From contig CAYRMV010000102.1 of NCBI GenBank assembly GCA_964425255.1, positions 1 to 11,521 of the forward strand: a DNA stretch of 11,521 nucleotides, given 5' to 3'. Below the pieces are notes generated by a model that was not told the DNA's origin, did not search any database, and saw only the letters and a list, made by a program, of their open reading frames with translations. A program made the position numbers and the translations under genes. Source of the stretch: CAYRMV01 sp964425255. Lineage in GTDB: Bacteria; Bacteroidota; Bacteroidia; Flavobacteriales_D; Crocinitomicaceae. Positions 1 to 6,627 of the stretch are shown piece after piece (position 1 is the stretch's first letter; each line of letters starts with the position of its first letter).

Positions 1-1674
1 GTCATCGTTCCGATTATTTTAGATCCAAAGAGAGAGTTTCCCAAACTGAGAGATAAAAGTATTTATTTAGCAGTTCGATTAACGGTGACAGCCAAGAAGA
101 AACCTTTGTTTGCGCTCGTTGAGATTCCTTCTAATTATCCTCGCTTTTATCAGTTCAACGAAAATGGAAGTGATTATTTTTTGTTAATTGATGATATTAT
201 TCGGTTGAATTTGGATTCGATTTTTTCCATTTTTCAAGCAGAAGATTTGGAAGCTTATACCTTCAAATTTACCCGCGATGCAGAGTTGAATTTGGATGAT
301 GATTTATCCGTTTCCTTCATTGAAAAAATTGAAAAAAGTTTAAAAAACAGAAAAAAAGGCGAGCCAGTTCGGTTTGTTTATGATCAACGCATGCCAACGG
401 ACTTGAAAAATTTCTTGTTAAAATCCTTGAATTTGAAATCGGGAAGCAATGCGATTCCTGGTGGAAGGTATCATAACTTCAAAGATTTTGCTCGTTTTCC
501 TGATTTTGGAAAGAAAGAACTGATTTATCCGCAACAAACTCCGGTCGACAATCCCTTGTTTTACCGAACACATAGTTTTATCAAACGCGTATTGGAACAA
601 GATGTACTTCTGCATTTTCCTTATCAACGTTTTGATCACGTAGTAGATTTGTTGCGAGAAGCAGCAATCGATCCAAAAGTGCAATCGATTAAAATCAATG
701 TGTATCGAGTTGCTTCTGATTCTCAAATTATGAATGCTTTGATGAGTGCAGTTAGCAATGGCAAAGAAGTGGTTGTGATGCTCGAACTTCAAGCGCGTTT
801 TGATGAAGAAAATAATTTGTATTGGGCTGAACGACTAAAAGAACACGGCGCCAAAGTAATCTATGGAATTCAAGGTTTGAAAGTGCATTCCAAATTACTT
901 CAAATTATACGAGTTTCTAAAACCAAGGAGCAAGCAATTTCATTCATTGGTACAGGAAACTTCAATGAAAAGACAGCTCGGATTTATGGCGATTTGGGTT
1001 TGCTTACAGCGGACCACGAAATTAATTCAGAAGTTAAAAAAGTGTTTCGTTTGCTCGAAAACAACATTGAACGCGGAATTTATAAGCATATTTTAGTTTC
1101 TCCATTTAATAATAGAAGGAAACTTGTTGCTTTAATTCAACGGGAAATTGTGCTTGCCCAAAAAGGAAGACCAGCATCTATTTCTATAAAAGTCAACAAT
1201 CTTGTAGATACCAAAATAATTACGAAATTATACGACGCCAGTAGGGCAGGTGTGAAAATCAGAATGATTGTGAGAGGTGTTTGTGCTTTGATTCCGAATG
1301 TGAAAAAGATGAGTGAAAACATCGAGGTGATTAGTATCGTTGATCGTTATTTGGAACATGCTCGGTTTTTTATTTTTGAAAACGATGGTAACCCAACGTT
1401 TATTCTAACTTCTGCCGATCTAATGGAACGAAATTTAGACAAGCGAATTGAAGTGGGGGTTCCCGTTTATCAATCTGAGTTGCAAGAAGAAATCCGAACG
1501 ATTTTCGAAACACAATGGAGTGATCATGTAAAAGCTCGGATTGTGGATAAAAAACAAAAAAACGAATACCGTTCCATAAAAGAAAAACGAGCGATTCGTT
1601 CACAAGAAAAATTGTACAATTATTACGAAGAGAAATCCAAATTGATTGAAATCGATAAAGGGGCCGTCATTTAA
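1..1674 (+). CDS. ppk1: Polyphosphate kinase 1, 5'-truncated by window edge
   Basis: PPK1 reversibly polymerises the gamma-phosphate of ATP into inorganic polyphosphate through a phosphohistidine intermediate. The frame is open from base 1, so the GTG at 85 is internal and the real start lies outside; 557 residues are present. Key residues, counted from the first codon, are Arg236 (in INVYR), Arg266 (in LQARFDEE), His296 (in GLKVHSK) and His453 (in RYLEHAR). Their spacings of 30, 30 and 157 equal those of E. coli Arg375, Arg405, His435 and His592 as I recall them, so the fragment is colinear and about 139 N-terminal residues are missing. The GTGNFNEKTAR and LNNLVD stretches are also typical of the two C-terminal catalytic domains. 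The Lys/Glu-rich tail after the last domain is unremarkable. There are no internal stops or frameshifts, so the enzyme looks functional. The last codons lie inside a terminator hairpin. Confidence 0.96.
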   Translation, partial: VIVPIILDPKREFPKLRDKSIYLAVRLTVTAKKKPLFALVEIPSNYPRFYQFNENGSDYFLLIDDIIRLNLDSIFSIFQAEDLEAYTFKFTRDAELNLDDDLSVSFIEKIEKSLKNRKKGEPVRFVYDQRMPTDLKNFLLKSLNLKSGSNAIPGGRYHNFKDFARFPDFGKKELIYPQQTPVDNPLFYRTHSFIKRVLEQDVLLHFPYQRFDHVVDLLREAAIDPKVQSIKINVYRVASDSQIMNALMSAVSNGKEVVVMLELQARFDEENNLYWAERLKEHGAKVIYGIQGLKVHSKLLQIIRVSKTKEQAISFIGTGNFNEKTARIYGDLGLLTADHEINSEVKKVFRLLENNIERGIYKHILVSPFNNRRKLVALIQREIVLAQKGRPASISIKVNNLVDTKIITKLYDASRAGVKIRMIVRGVCALIPNVKKMSENIEVISIVDRYLEHARFFIFENDGNPTFILTSADLMERNLDKRIEVGVPVYQSELQEEIRTIFETQWSDHVKARIVDKKQKNEYRSIKEKRAIRSQEKLYNYYEEKSKLIEIDKGAVI

Positions 1675-1687
1675 ATGACGACCCCTT
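1658..1687. terminator. Palindromic, probably bidirectional terminator at the ppk1 stop
   Basis: AAGGGG (1658-1663) pairs with CCCCTT (1682-1687) and CGTCAT (1665-1670) with ATGACG (1675-1680). The stem has one C/A mismatch (1664/1681) and a TTAA loop that contains the ppk1 stop codon region. The + strand continues with a modest T-rich stretch (TTCGCTTTGTT) and the minus strand with TTTATCG. The hairpin lies 33 bases beyond the stop of the convergent outer-membrane protein gene, so it can serve both genes. The T tracts are imperfect, so termination strength is uncertain. Confidence 0.75.
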
Positions 1688-1719
1688 CGCTTTGTTAACT
1701 ACGTACACCTAACCTAAAA

Positions 1720-2562
1720 TTAAAAACTCAAACTCAATCCAAAACTCAAAGGATATACTTCAACTGTTTTGTCGGTGTCAAACAAAGGAAGAAGACTGTA
1801 AGAAGCAAATAAGCCCCAATTATTGTAACCCATACGAACAGTTGCATCCACTTTGAACGGATTTAACCCATACGTACCTTTTAATTTTTCTTTGGATTCA
1901 TCGCCATTCACTTCACGAATACGTTTTATAGCAGATCCTACTCGAACACCACCAACAACTCCCGCCAAAACATGGAAAGATTTGTCTGGATCAGAGTTAG
2001 TGTTGAATTCGAGTAACAAAGGAATTTGTAAATAAGTACCACGCAATTTGTTTTTTGTGAACGTGGATAAGGTATCTTGAATTACCCAAAGAGCAGTGTC
2101 ATTTTCTTGCAACATGTAGTTGTTTTTCAAACCTATTTGAGTAAAATTCAATCCCAAACCGGTGGTGATTCCTACATATTCTTTGTAAATATTGATGCGG
2201 CGATCAAACATATTCCAGTTCCAATAAAAAGATCGAGCAGGATCATTTTCCCATTGTGGGTTTCCTGGAAAACTAGATTGGAACGAATTATTCATCAACA
2301 TAGTTACTCCGAAATCTATTCCAGACCAAGTTCCATCGTTGGAATAATCTTTTTCGTCATCTTCTTCTGGAGCTGCATTTAAAGTATCTAATTCGCTTAA
2401 TTCTTCATCGCCATTTACGACAACCGTACCTTTTGGTTTTTTGACAATCAATACTTCATTTTCACCAATGTTGATCCGTGTTGTATCTGGGTCTTTTTTC
2501 TCTTGTGCGTGTAAGCTCATCATTCCGAGAACTAATCCTGCAAGTAAAAATCCTTTTTTCAT
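1720..2562 (-). CDS. Secreted outer-membrane beta-barrel protein, PorT-like
   Basis: A predicted 280-residue outer-membrane protein. I chose the ATG at 2562 over an in-frame start 22 codons upstream because it begins a clean Sec signal peptide: MKKG, a hydrophobic core, then SLHAQ with cleavage expected after residue 20. Residues about 49-75 form an acidic, low-complexity linker (GDEELSELD, PEEDDEKD). From about residue 80 to the end there are alternating hydrophobic/polar stretches rich in aromatics and glycine. LRGTYLQIPLLLEF at about 173-186 is the segment commonly seen in Bacteroidota PorT-like barrel proteins. The protein ends in Phe after SFGLSLS, as expected for a last barrel strand recognised by the BAM machinery. 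The start is preceded by an A-rich leader without a Shine-Dalgarno site. Its upstream neighbour on the same strand is phoH, 192 bases away, so it probably has its own promoter. Substrate and role are unknown. Confidence 0.8.
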   Translation of the reverse strand: MKKGFLLAGLVLGMMSLHAQEKKDPDTTRINIGENEVLIVKKPKGTVVVNGDEELSELDTLNAAPEEDDEKDYSNDGTWSGIDFGVTMLMNNSFQSSFPGNPQWENDPARSFYWNWNMFDRRINIYKEYVGITTGLGLNFTQIGLKNNYMLQENDTALWVIQDTLSTFTKNKLRGTYLQIPLLLEFNTNSDPDKSFHVLAGVVGGVRVGSAIKRIREVNGDESKEKLKGTYGLNPFKVDATVRMGYNNWGLFASYSLLPLFDTDKTVEVYPLSFGLSLSF

Positions 2563-2754
2563 TTTATTCTTTTTTATTCGTTCGTATCTTTTATTCGTAA
2601 CCGTCGGTTTTGATTGTATGACTTTCAAGTGTTCTTTTTGTTACAGCGAAATATTAAAAAAAGATAAAATAAATTTTAACTACCAGAAAAACAGGTGTTT
2701 ATATTGAGTAAAAAATTTGATATTTAATAAAATTCTTTTTCAATAAAGATTACT

Positions 2755-4080
2755 TTACAGTAATTCGTTAGCCAAATTCGCTAGCTCCGAGCGTTCCCCT
2801 TTTTCGAGTTTGATTTGTGCAAACAACGGTTGATTTCTCAATCGGTCTATGATATACGCCAATCCACAACTGTGTTCATCTAAGTAAGGTGTATCTATTT
2901 GTCTAACATCACCTGTAAAAATGATTTTGGTGTTCTCACCTGCGCGCGTGATGATGGTTTTCACTTCGTGAGGAGTCAAATTTTGAGCTTCATCAATAAT
3001 AAATAAAATGTTTGACAAGCTTCGCCCACGAATAAAAGCGAGCGGAGTGATGACAAGTTTTCCTGCTTGCTCCATCTCTACGATGGCTTTGTGTTTTTTT
3101 TCCGTTTCACTAAATTGGGATTTGATGAATTTCAGGTTGTCCCACAAAGGTTCCATATATGGTCCGATTTTATCGTTTGCATCTCCTGGCAAAAATCCGA
3201 TTTCTTTGTTCGAAAGGGGTACAATGGGTCGAGCAAGAATGATTTGTTGAAATTTATTTGCTTGTTCCAATGCGCTTGCCAAAGCGAGTAAAGTTTTTCC
3301 TGTTCCAGCTACACCTTGAAGGGCAACTAATTGAATGTCGTTGTGCATCAAAGCATGTTGTGCAAAAGCTTGTTCTGCATTTTTGGCTTTGATTCCATAG
3401 ATAAAATGTTTGTCAACTCGTTCGATTTTGTCGTTTTTAGGATTGTAATAGGCGAGGGTTGAGTTTTTCCCATTTTTTAGAATGTAATACCCATTTGCCA
3501 CTTTCTTATTTCCTAAAATTCCTCCTTCCTCGATGTCGCCTTTGGTGAAGATTTCTCGAATAATGCTGGAGTCGAGTCCATCAATTTGACTATAACTAGT
3601 GGATTCGATTTCTTCCATGTCCACTTTTCCCGTTTCGTAATCTTCCGCTTGAAGCCCTAAAGCTTTTGCCTTGATGCGAAGATTAATGTCTTTGGTTACT
3701 AAGATAATTTCTTTGTCTTTTTCTGTTTCTTTCAAAACAAGACCTGCGTTGATGATTTTGTGGTCGTTTTTTCCTAAGGCAAACACTTCTTCCGCATCTA
3801 TTTGATTGGGATGATGATCTAGAATGATTTTGAATTTTCCAAGATTACTTCCCAATTTGGTCCATTGTTGCAGGTTGGAGTTTAAAGTAATTCGGTCGAT
3901 GAATCTAATAACTTCTCTTGCGGAAAAATTTTTCGTGTCGTTTCCAATTTTAAATTTATCCAATTCTTTTAAAACAGTTATTGGAACGGCTACATCATTT
4001 TTTTTGAAATTAGTTAATGCTTGATGATCATGTAGTAAGACGGATGTGTCTAAAACGAAGATTTTTGATTTTTTAGCCAT
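2755..4080 (-). CDS. PhoH-family ATPase with N-terminal PIN domain (PhoH2/YlaK type)
   Basis: A 441-residue cytoplasmic protein with an N-terminal PIN ribonuclease-like domain and a C-terminal PhoH P-loop ATPase domain. PIN acidic positions are visible at Asp11 (FVLDTSVLL), Glu39 (VLKELDKF) and Asp131 (VTKDINLR). The ATPase half has Walker A at 256-263 (GVAGTGKT), Walker B at 359-364 (LFIIDE) followed by AQNLTPHE, and the later motif IIFTGDVRQID. Length and order match the PIN-PhoH (PhoH2) family, whose studied members have RNA helicase and RNase activity; in vivo roles remain poorly defined. The ATG at 4080 is preceded by an AGGAAAAG stretch that could act as a ribosome binding site. The gene is divergent from the HNH gene across a long gap. 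No antitoxin-like gene overlaps its start, unlike the mycobacterial phoAT-phoH2 arrangement, so I do not call it a toxin. Catalytic and ATP-binding residues all look intact. Confidence 0.92.
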   Translation of the reverse strand: MAKKSKIFVLDTSVLLHDHQALTNFKKNDVAVPITVLKELDKFKIGNDTKNFSAREVIRFIDRITLNSNLQQWTKLGSNLGKFKIILDHHPNQIDAEEVFALGKNDHKIINAGLVLKETEKDKEIILVTKDINLRIKAKALGLQAEDYETGKVDMEEIESTSYSQIDGLDSSIIREIFTKGDIEEGGILGNKKVANGYYILKNGKNSTLAYYNPKNDKIERVDKHFIYGIKAKNAEQAFAQHALMHNDIQLVALQGVAGTGKTLLALASALEQANKFQQIILARPIVPLSNKEIGFLPGDANDKIGPYMEPLWDNLKFIKSQFSETEKKHKAIVEMEQAGKLVITPLAFIRGRSLSNILFIIDEAQNLTPHEVKTIITRAGENTKIIFTGDVRQIDTPYLDEHSCGLAYIIDRLRNQPLFAQIKLEKGERSELANLANELL

Positions 4081-4430
4081 GTGTTTACTTTTCCTACAAA
4101 TTAGGGAATTATTAGACTTCTTTTTGTAATGATAAAGTTAAGTTTCTAACAACTCAATGCGAATAACTCAAACCATTTAGTAAATGTATATTTGTTTTTC
4201 TTATTTCTACATTTCTAAAAACGGGAAGTACAATTTTTCAAATTTGTTTTGATGGAATTTATTTTTGCCGTATTTTGTCGCGCCACAAATGATTAACAAA
4301 AGAAAACTTTGATGAAAAGTACGTGTTAATTGGAATATAAAAAATCCAAATTGAATAGCAATACGTATTTATAATCAAAAAAATTAACAATTTATCAAGT
4401 AGGTTGTTTTTAGACAAATAATTGGGGACT
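4081..4430. other. AT-rich non-coding gap between phoH and HNH gene
   Basis: About 350 bases without a convincing gene. All frames are broken by frequent stops; the longest ATG frame I traced, at 4252-4296, codes for only 14 residues. The stretch is strongly AT-rich apart from a small GC pocket near 4267-4285. It must hold divergent promoters for phoH and the HNH gene. TATATTTG at 4187-4194 and TATTTTTG at 4260-4267 match the Bacteroidota -7 pattern TAnnTTTG on the + strand, but neither has a well-placed TTG at -33. I see no repeat, strong hairpin or RNA gene. Confidence 0.6.
4260..4267 (+). promoter_or_regulatory. Candidate Bacteroidota -7 box for HNH gene
   Basis: TATTTTTG fits the TAnnTTTG -7 consensus. 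The nearest upstream TTG (4244-4246) is only 13 bases away, shorter than usual, and a leader of more than 150 bases would result. In AT-rich DNA such matches arise by chance. Confidence 0.25.
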
Positions 4431-5036
4431 ATGGAATGGAGAACAATGATTGGCTTTTCTGATTATGAAATATCAGAAACGGGCGATATCCGATCGAAAG
4501 AAAGGGTAAAAAAGTACAAATCGGGCAGAGAAATTCACCACAAAGCAAAGGTGAAAAAATTAAGAAAACATCCAGTTAATGGATTTTTAATGACAGATTT
4601 AATTAATGACAAAGGCAAACGCTGCACTGTTTATCCTCACAAATCTGTTGCACAAGCATTTATACATAATGAAAAACCACGGAAACAAAAAGTGGTTATG
4701 CACATCGATGGAAACATTGATAACAATCACTTTTCAAATTTGAAATGGAGCACTTTTAGTGAGTCAATTCGTGCAGGTTTTGAAAGTGGAAAAAGAGACA
4801 ATTCTGATCTTTGGTTCAAACGCAGGTTGAAATATGGTCCTAAAGGTGGAAACAAATCAATGGGTAGACCAGATCCGTTGGATTATGGACAAAAGAAACG
4901 TATCAAATATTTACGCGAAGAAAAAGGGTATACTTTGCAGCAATTGGCAGACAAATACAATTGTAGTGTTTCACACATTCACAAAACGTTGAGAACTTTT
5001 GTTCCAAGTGAATCAGAAGTTTCAAATGATAAATAA
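4431..5036 (+). CDS. NUMOD4/HNH homing-endonuclease-like protein with C-terminal HTH
   Basis: A 201-residue protein resembling free-standing HNH endonucleases of the I-HmuI type. An in-frame stop at 4419-4421 leaves only TTG 4422 or ATG 4431 as upstream starts; I chose the ATG because it begins directly with the NUMOD4-like block EWRTMIGFSDYEISETGDIRS. The beta-beta-alpha-metal core follows: His70 in VYPHKSVAQAF, then His91 and Asn95/Asn98 in VMHIDGNIDNNHFSNLKW, so the catalytic set looks intact. Residues about 155-189 (LREEKGYTLQQLADKYNCSVSHIHKTL) form a resolvase-like helix-turn-helix, a plausible DNA-recognition module. The middle is very Lys/Arg-rich. The gene is not inside an intron or a broken gene: phoH and hemW on either side look complete. 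Its last 15 bases overlap the end of hemW on the other strand. It could be a mobile nicking enzyme or a domesticated DNA-binding protein; the sequence does not decide. Confidence 0.85.
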   Translation: MEWRTMIGFSDYEISETGDIRSKERVKKYKSGREIHHKAKVKKLRKHPVNGFLMTDLINDKGKRCTVYPHKSVAQAFIHNEKPRKQKVVMHIDGNIDNNHFSNLKWSTFSESIRAGFESGKRDNSDLWFKRRLKYGPKGGNKSMGRPDPLDYGQKKRIKYLREEKGYTLQQLADKYNCSVSHIHKTLRTFVPSESEVSNDK

Positions 5037-6146
5037 TTCACTGGCTATATAATCTGCCATAAGTTTACCTGAAGGCGTTAACAGGATTGTATTATCGTTG
5101 ATATCAATCCAATGTTTACGTTGAAATGTTTCTACTTGCTTATGAAAATTTTTCGAAAGCGGAAGTATGCTCGCTAATTCTGTGAGTGATACACCCCATT
5201 TTGTTCTTAATCCAGTTAGCAATTTTTCATTGAATCGATCTTTATCCGAAAGTTCTTCTACTTCGAACCAAGGTGTATTTGATTCAATATTTGTCATGTA
5301 ACTGTGATTGTTTGAAATGTTCCAAGATCGGTGGTTGTTTCCATCAAAACTGTGAGCGGACGGGCCAATTCCAACGTAAGCATTTCCTTTCCAATACGAG
5401 GAATTGTGCTTTGCTTCGTAATTCGATAGGGCAAAGTTAGAAATTTCATATTGTTCAAATCCTGCTTGATTCAAGCTTGATAACAAGGTGTCAAAATGTT
5501 CGCTTTGGAGTTCATTTCCAGCTGGTTTGATCTTATTTTCTTCCACCCATTTGTGCAGCGCTGTTTTTTCCTCAACAGTCAAACAATAGGCGGAAATATG
5601 TTGTACTCCACTTGCAAGGGCTTCATCGATTTGTTTTTTCCAGCGCACCACATCCATATTCGGTAAACCATAAATCAAATCCAAACTTAAGTTTCCTATT
5701 CCTTCTTCTTGCGCGATGCGAAGACAAGTTTTGCTTTGCTCTACATTGTGCGCACGATTCATCCAAATGAGATCTTCTTCATCAAAGGACTGAATACCAA
5801 CACTCAAACGGTTGATTCCTTGTCGTTTCCAAGATTGAATAGCCGATCTGCTCATGTCATCGGGATTGGCTTCGAGCGTACATTCGATCGATGAATTCCA
5901 TGTTGTAACACTTCGGAGAGAAGAAAACAATTGAATCAATTCTTCTTCCGTTAGTAAACTAGGTGTGCCTCCCCCAAAATAAATGGTTTCAATTTCTCTC
6001 GGAAATGCGGCTTTTCGAAGTTCAATTTCACGGCAAAGTGCATCGATCATGCGCTGACGATAAGAATGAAATCGGGTACTAAAATGAAAATCGCAATACG
6101 TACATTTCTGTTTGCAAAATGGAATATGAATATAAACTCCCGACAT
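5022..6146 (-). CDS. hemW: HemW-like radical SAM heme chaperone
   Basis: A 374-residue radical SAM protein of the HemN/HemW group, formerly often called oxygen-independent coproporphyrinogen III oxidase. HemW binds heme and delivers it to respiratory enzymes. I chose the ATG at 6146, since MSGVYIHIPFC is the standard family start; an in-frame ATG 17 codons upstream adds only a Lys/Gln/Ser-rich tail. The [4Fe-4S] cysteines are Cys11, Cys15 and Cys18 (CxxxCxxC) followed by Asp-Phe, where true HemN enzymes have a fourth Cys. YFGGGTPS is at 56-63 and EANPDD at 92-97. The HNxxYW signature at 247-252 (HNSSYW) is characteristic of HemW and linked to heme binding. GIGPSAHSF follows at 259-267, and the C-terminal domain (about 300-374) is winged-helix-like. 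No strong Shine-Dalgarno precedes the start. The stop codon lies inside the 3' end of the convergent HNH gene. Confidence 0.92.
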   Translation of the reverse strand: MSGVYIHIPFCKQKCTYCDFHFSTRFHSYRQRMIDALCREIELRKAAFPREIETIYFGGGTPSLLTEEELIQLFSSLRSVTTWNSSIECTLEANPDDMSRSAIQSWKRQGINRLSVGIQSFDEEDLIWMNRAHNVEQSKTCLRIAQEEGIGNLSLDLIYGLPNMDVVRWKKQIDEALASGVQHISAYCLTVEEKTALHKWVEENKIKPAGNELQSEHFDTLLSSLNQAGFEQYEISNFALSNYEAKHNSSYWKGNAYVGIGPSAHSFDGNNHRSWNISNNHSYMTNIESNTPWFEVEELSDKDRFNEKLLTGLRTKWGVSLTELASILPLSKNFHKQVETFQRKHWIDINDNTILLTPSGKLMADYIASELFII

Positions 6147-6194
6147 GATGCAAAGATAGAGGAAAGATTGGGATGTTTGTTTTTGTTTTCGTTT

Positions 6195-6202
6195 CAAAAA
6201 TA
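6195..6202 (-). promoter_or_regulatory. Candidate -7 box for hemW
   Basis: On the minus strand this reads TATTTTTG, fitting the Bacteroidota TAnnTTTG -7 consensus, 48 bases upstream of the hemW ATG. I find no TTG at the expected -33 distance. The divergent intergenic gap here is only 120 bases, so a promoter must lie close by. Confidence 0.3.
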
Positions 6203-6266
6203 TTCTTTAAAAAATTTGTTTCTATCGATTATTTTTTTACCTTTCTAAAAACAAATTCCTGAGAAC

Positions 6267-6617
6267 ATGGACTTTAATCGTAACAAAGATGCGATCAACC
6301 GGGAGTTGGACCACTTTATAGAATTGCTGAATACGACATTGCCTCGTTATTCTGCCTTGCTGAAACAAGACGTTTTATCCGATTTGGAATTACGTGAATT
6401 GGGGGATATTGAATATTTTCTTATCGAAGTAAATGGAAAAATCAACGAGATAAAAAAGAAACTCGAACACGACCTTTTTGGTCATAGTTTGGATTTGTAT
6501 TACAAGCTCAAAGCCAAAGCACAAAAAGGAGATATTGCTTCTCAGCAAAAATTTGAAACCATGCGCGATGCGTTCAATGAATCATTGAAGGGTGATACGA
6601 TTGTTAATTGGAATTAA
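6267..6617 (+). CDS. Hypothetical 116-residue helical protein
   Basis: I do not recognise this family. The ATG at 6267 is the first start after an in-frame stop at 6246-6248. The protein is soluble and mixed-charge, with no signal peptide, membrane segment or cysteine. Leu/Ile spacing at about residues 8-70 (RELDHFIELLNTTL, LRELGDIEYFLIEVNGKINEIKKKL) suggests amphipathic helices, possibly a helical bundle or short coiled coil. The stretch DLYYKLKAKAQKGDIASQQKF at about 76-96 looks like a further helix pair. The open frame and sensible composition support a real gene. It is divergent from hemW (120-base gap) and convergent with polA, ending 10 bases from the polA stop, which gives no functional hint. 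Confidence 0.7.
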   Translation: MDFNRNKDAINRELDHFIELLNTTLPRYSALLKQDVLSDLELRELGDIEYFLIEVNGKINEIKKKLEHDLFGHSLDLYYKLKAKAQKGDIASQQKFETMRDAFNESLKGDTIVNWN

Positions 6618-6625
6618 TCGTTTTT
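6598..6625 (+). terminator. Weak hairpin plus T-run at the end of the 116-residue gene
   Basis: TTAATT (6604-6609) and AATTAA (6612-6617) form an AT-only stem. Adding CGA/TCG (6598-6600/6618-6620) requires a three-base bulge. Five T residues follow at 6621-6625. The stem is thermodynamically weak and overlaps the stop codon, so this is only a candidate. Confidence 0.3.
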
Positions 6626-6627
6626 GG

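Noticed and set aside
418..792. 124-residue minus-strand open frame
   Set aside because: It is antisense to conserved ppk1 sequence and has no recognisable features.
85..1674. GTG at 85 as the start of ppk1
   Set aside because: The same frame is open back to base 1 and the upstream residues fit PPK1, so the gene is cut by the window edge.
4252..4296. 14-codon frame in the phoH-HNH gap
   Set aside because: It is too short, with no ribosome binding site or conservation evidence.
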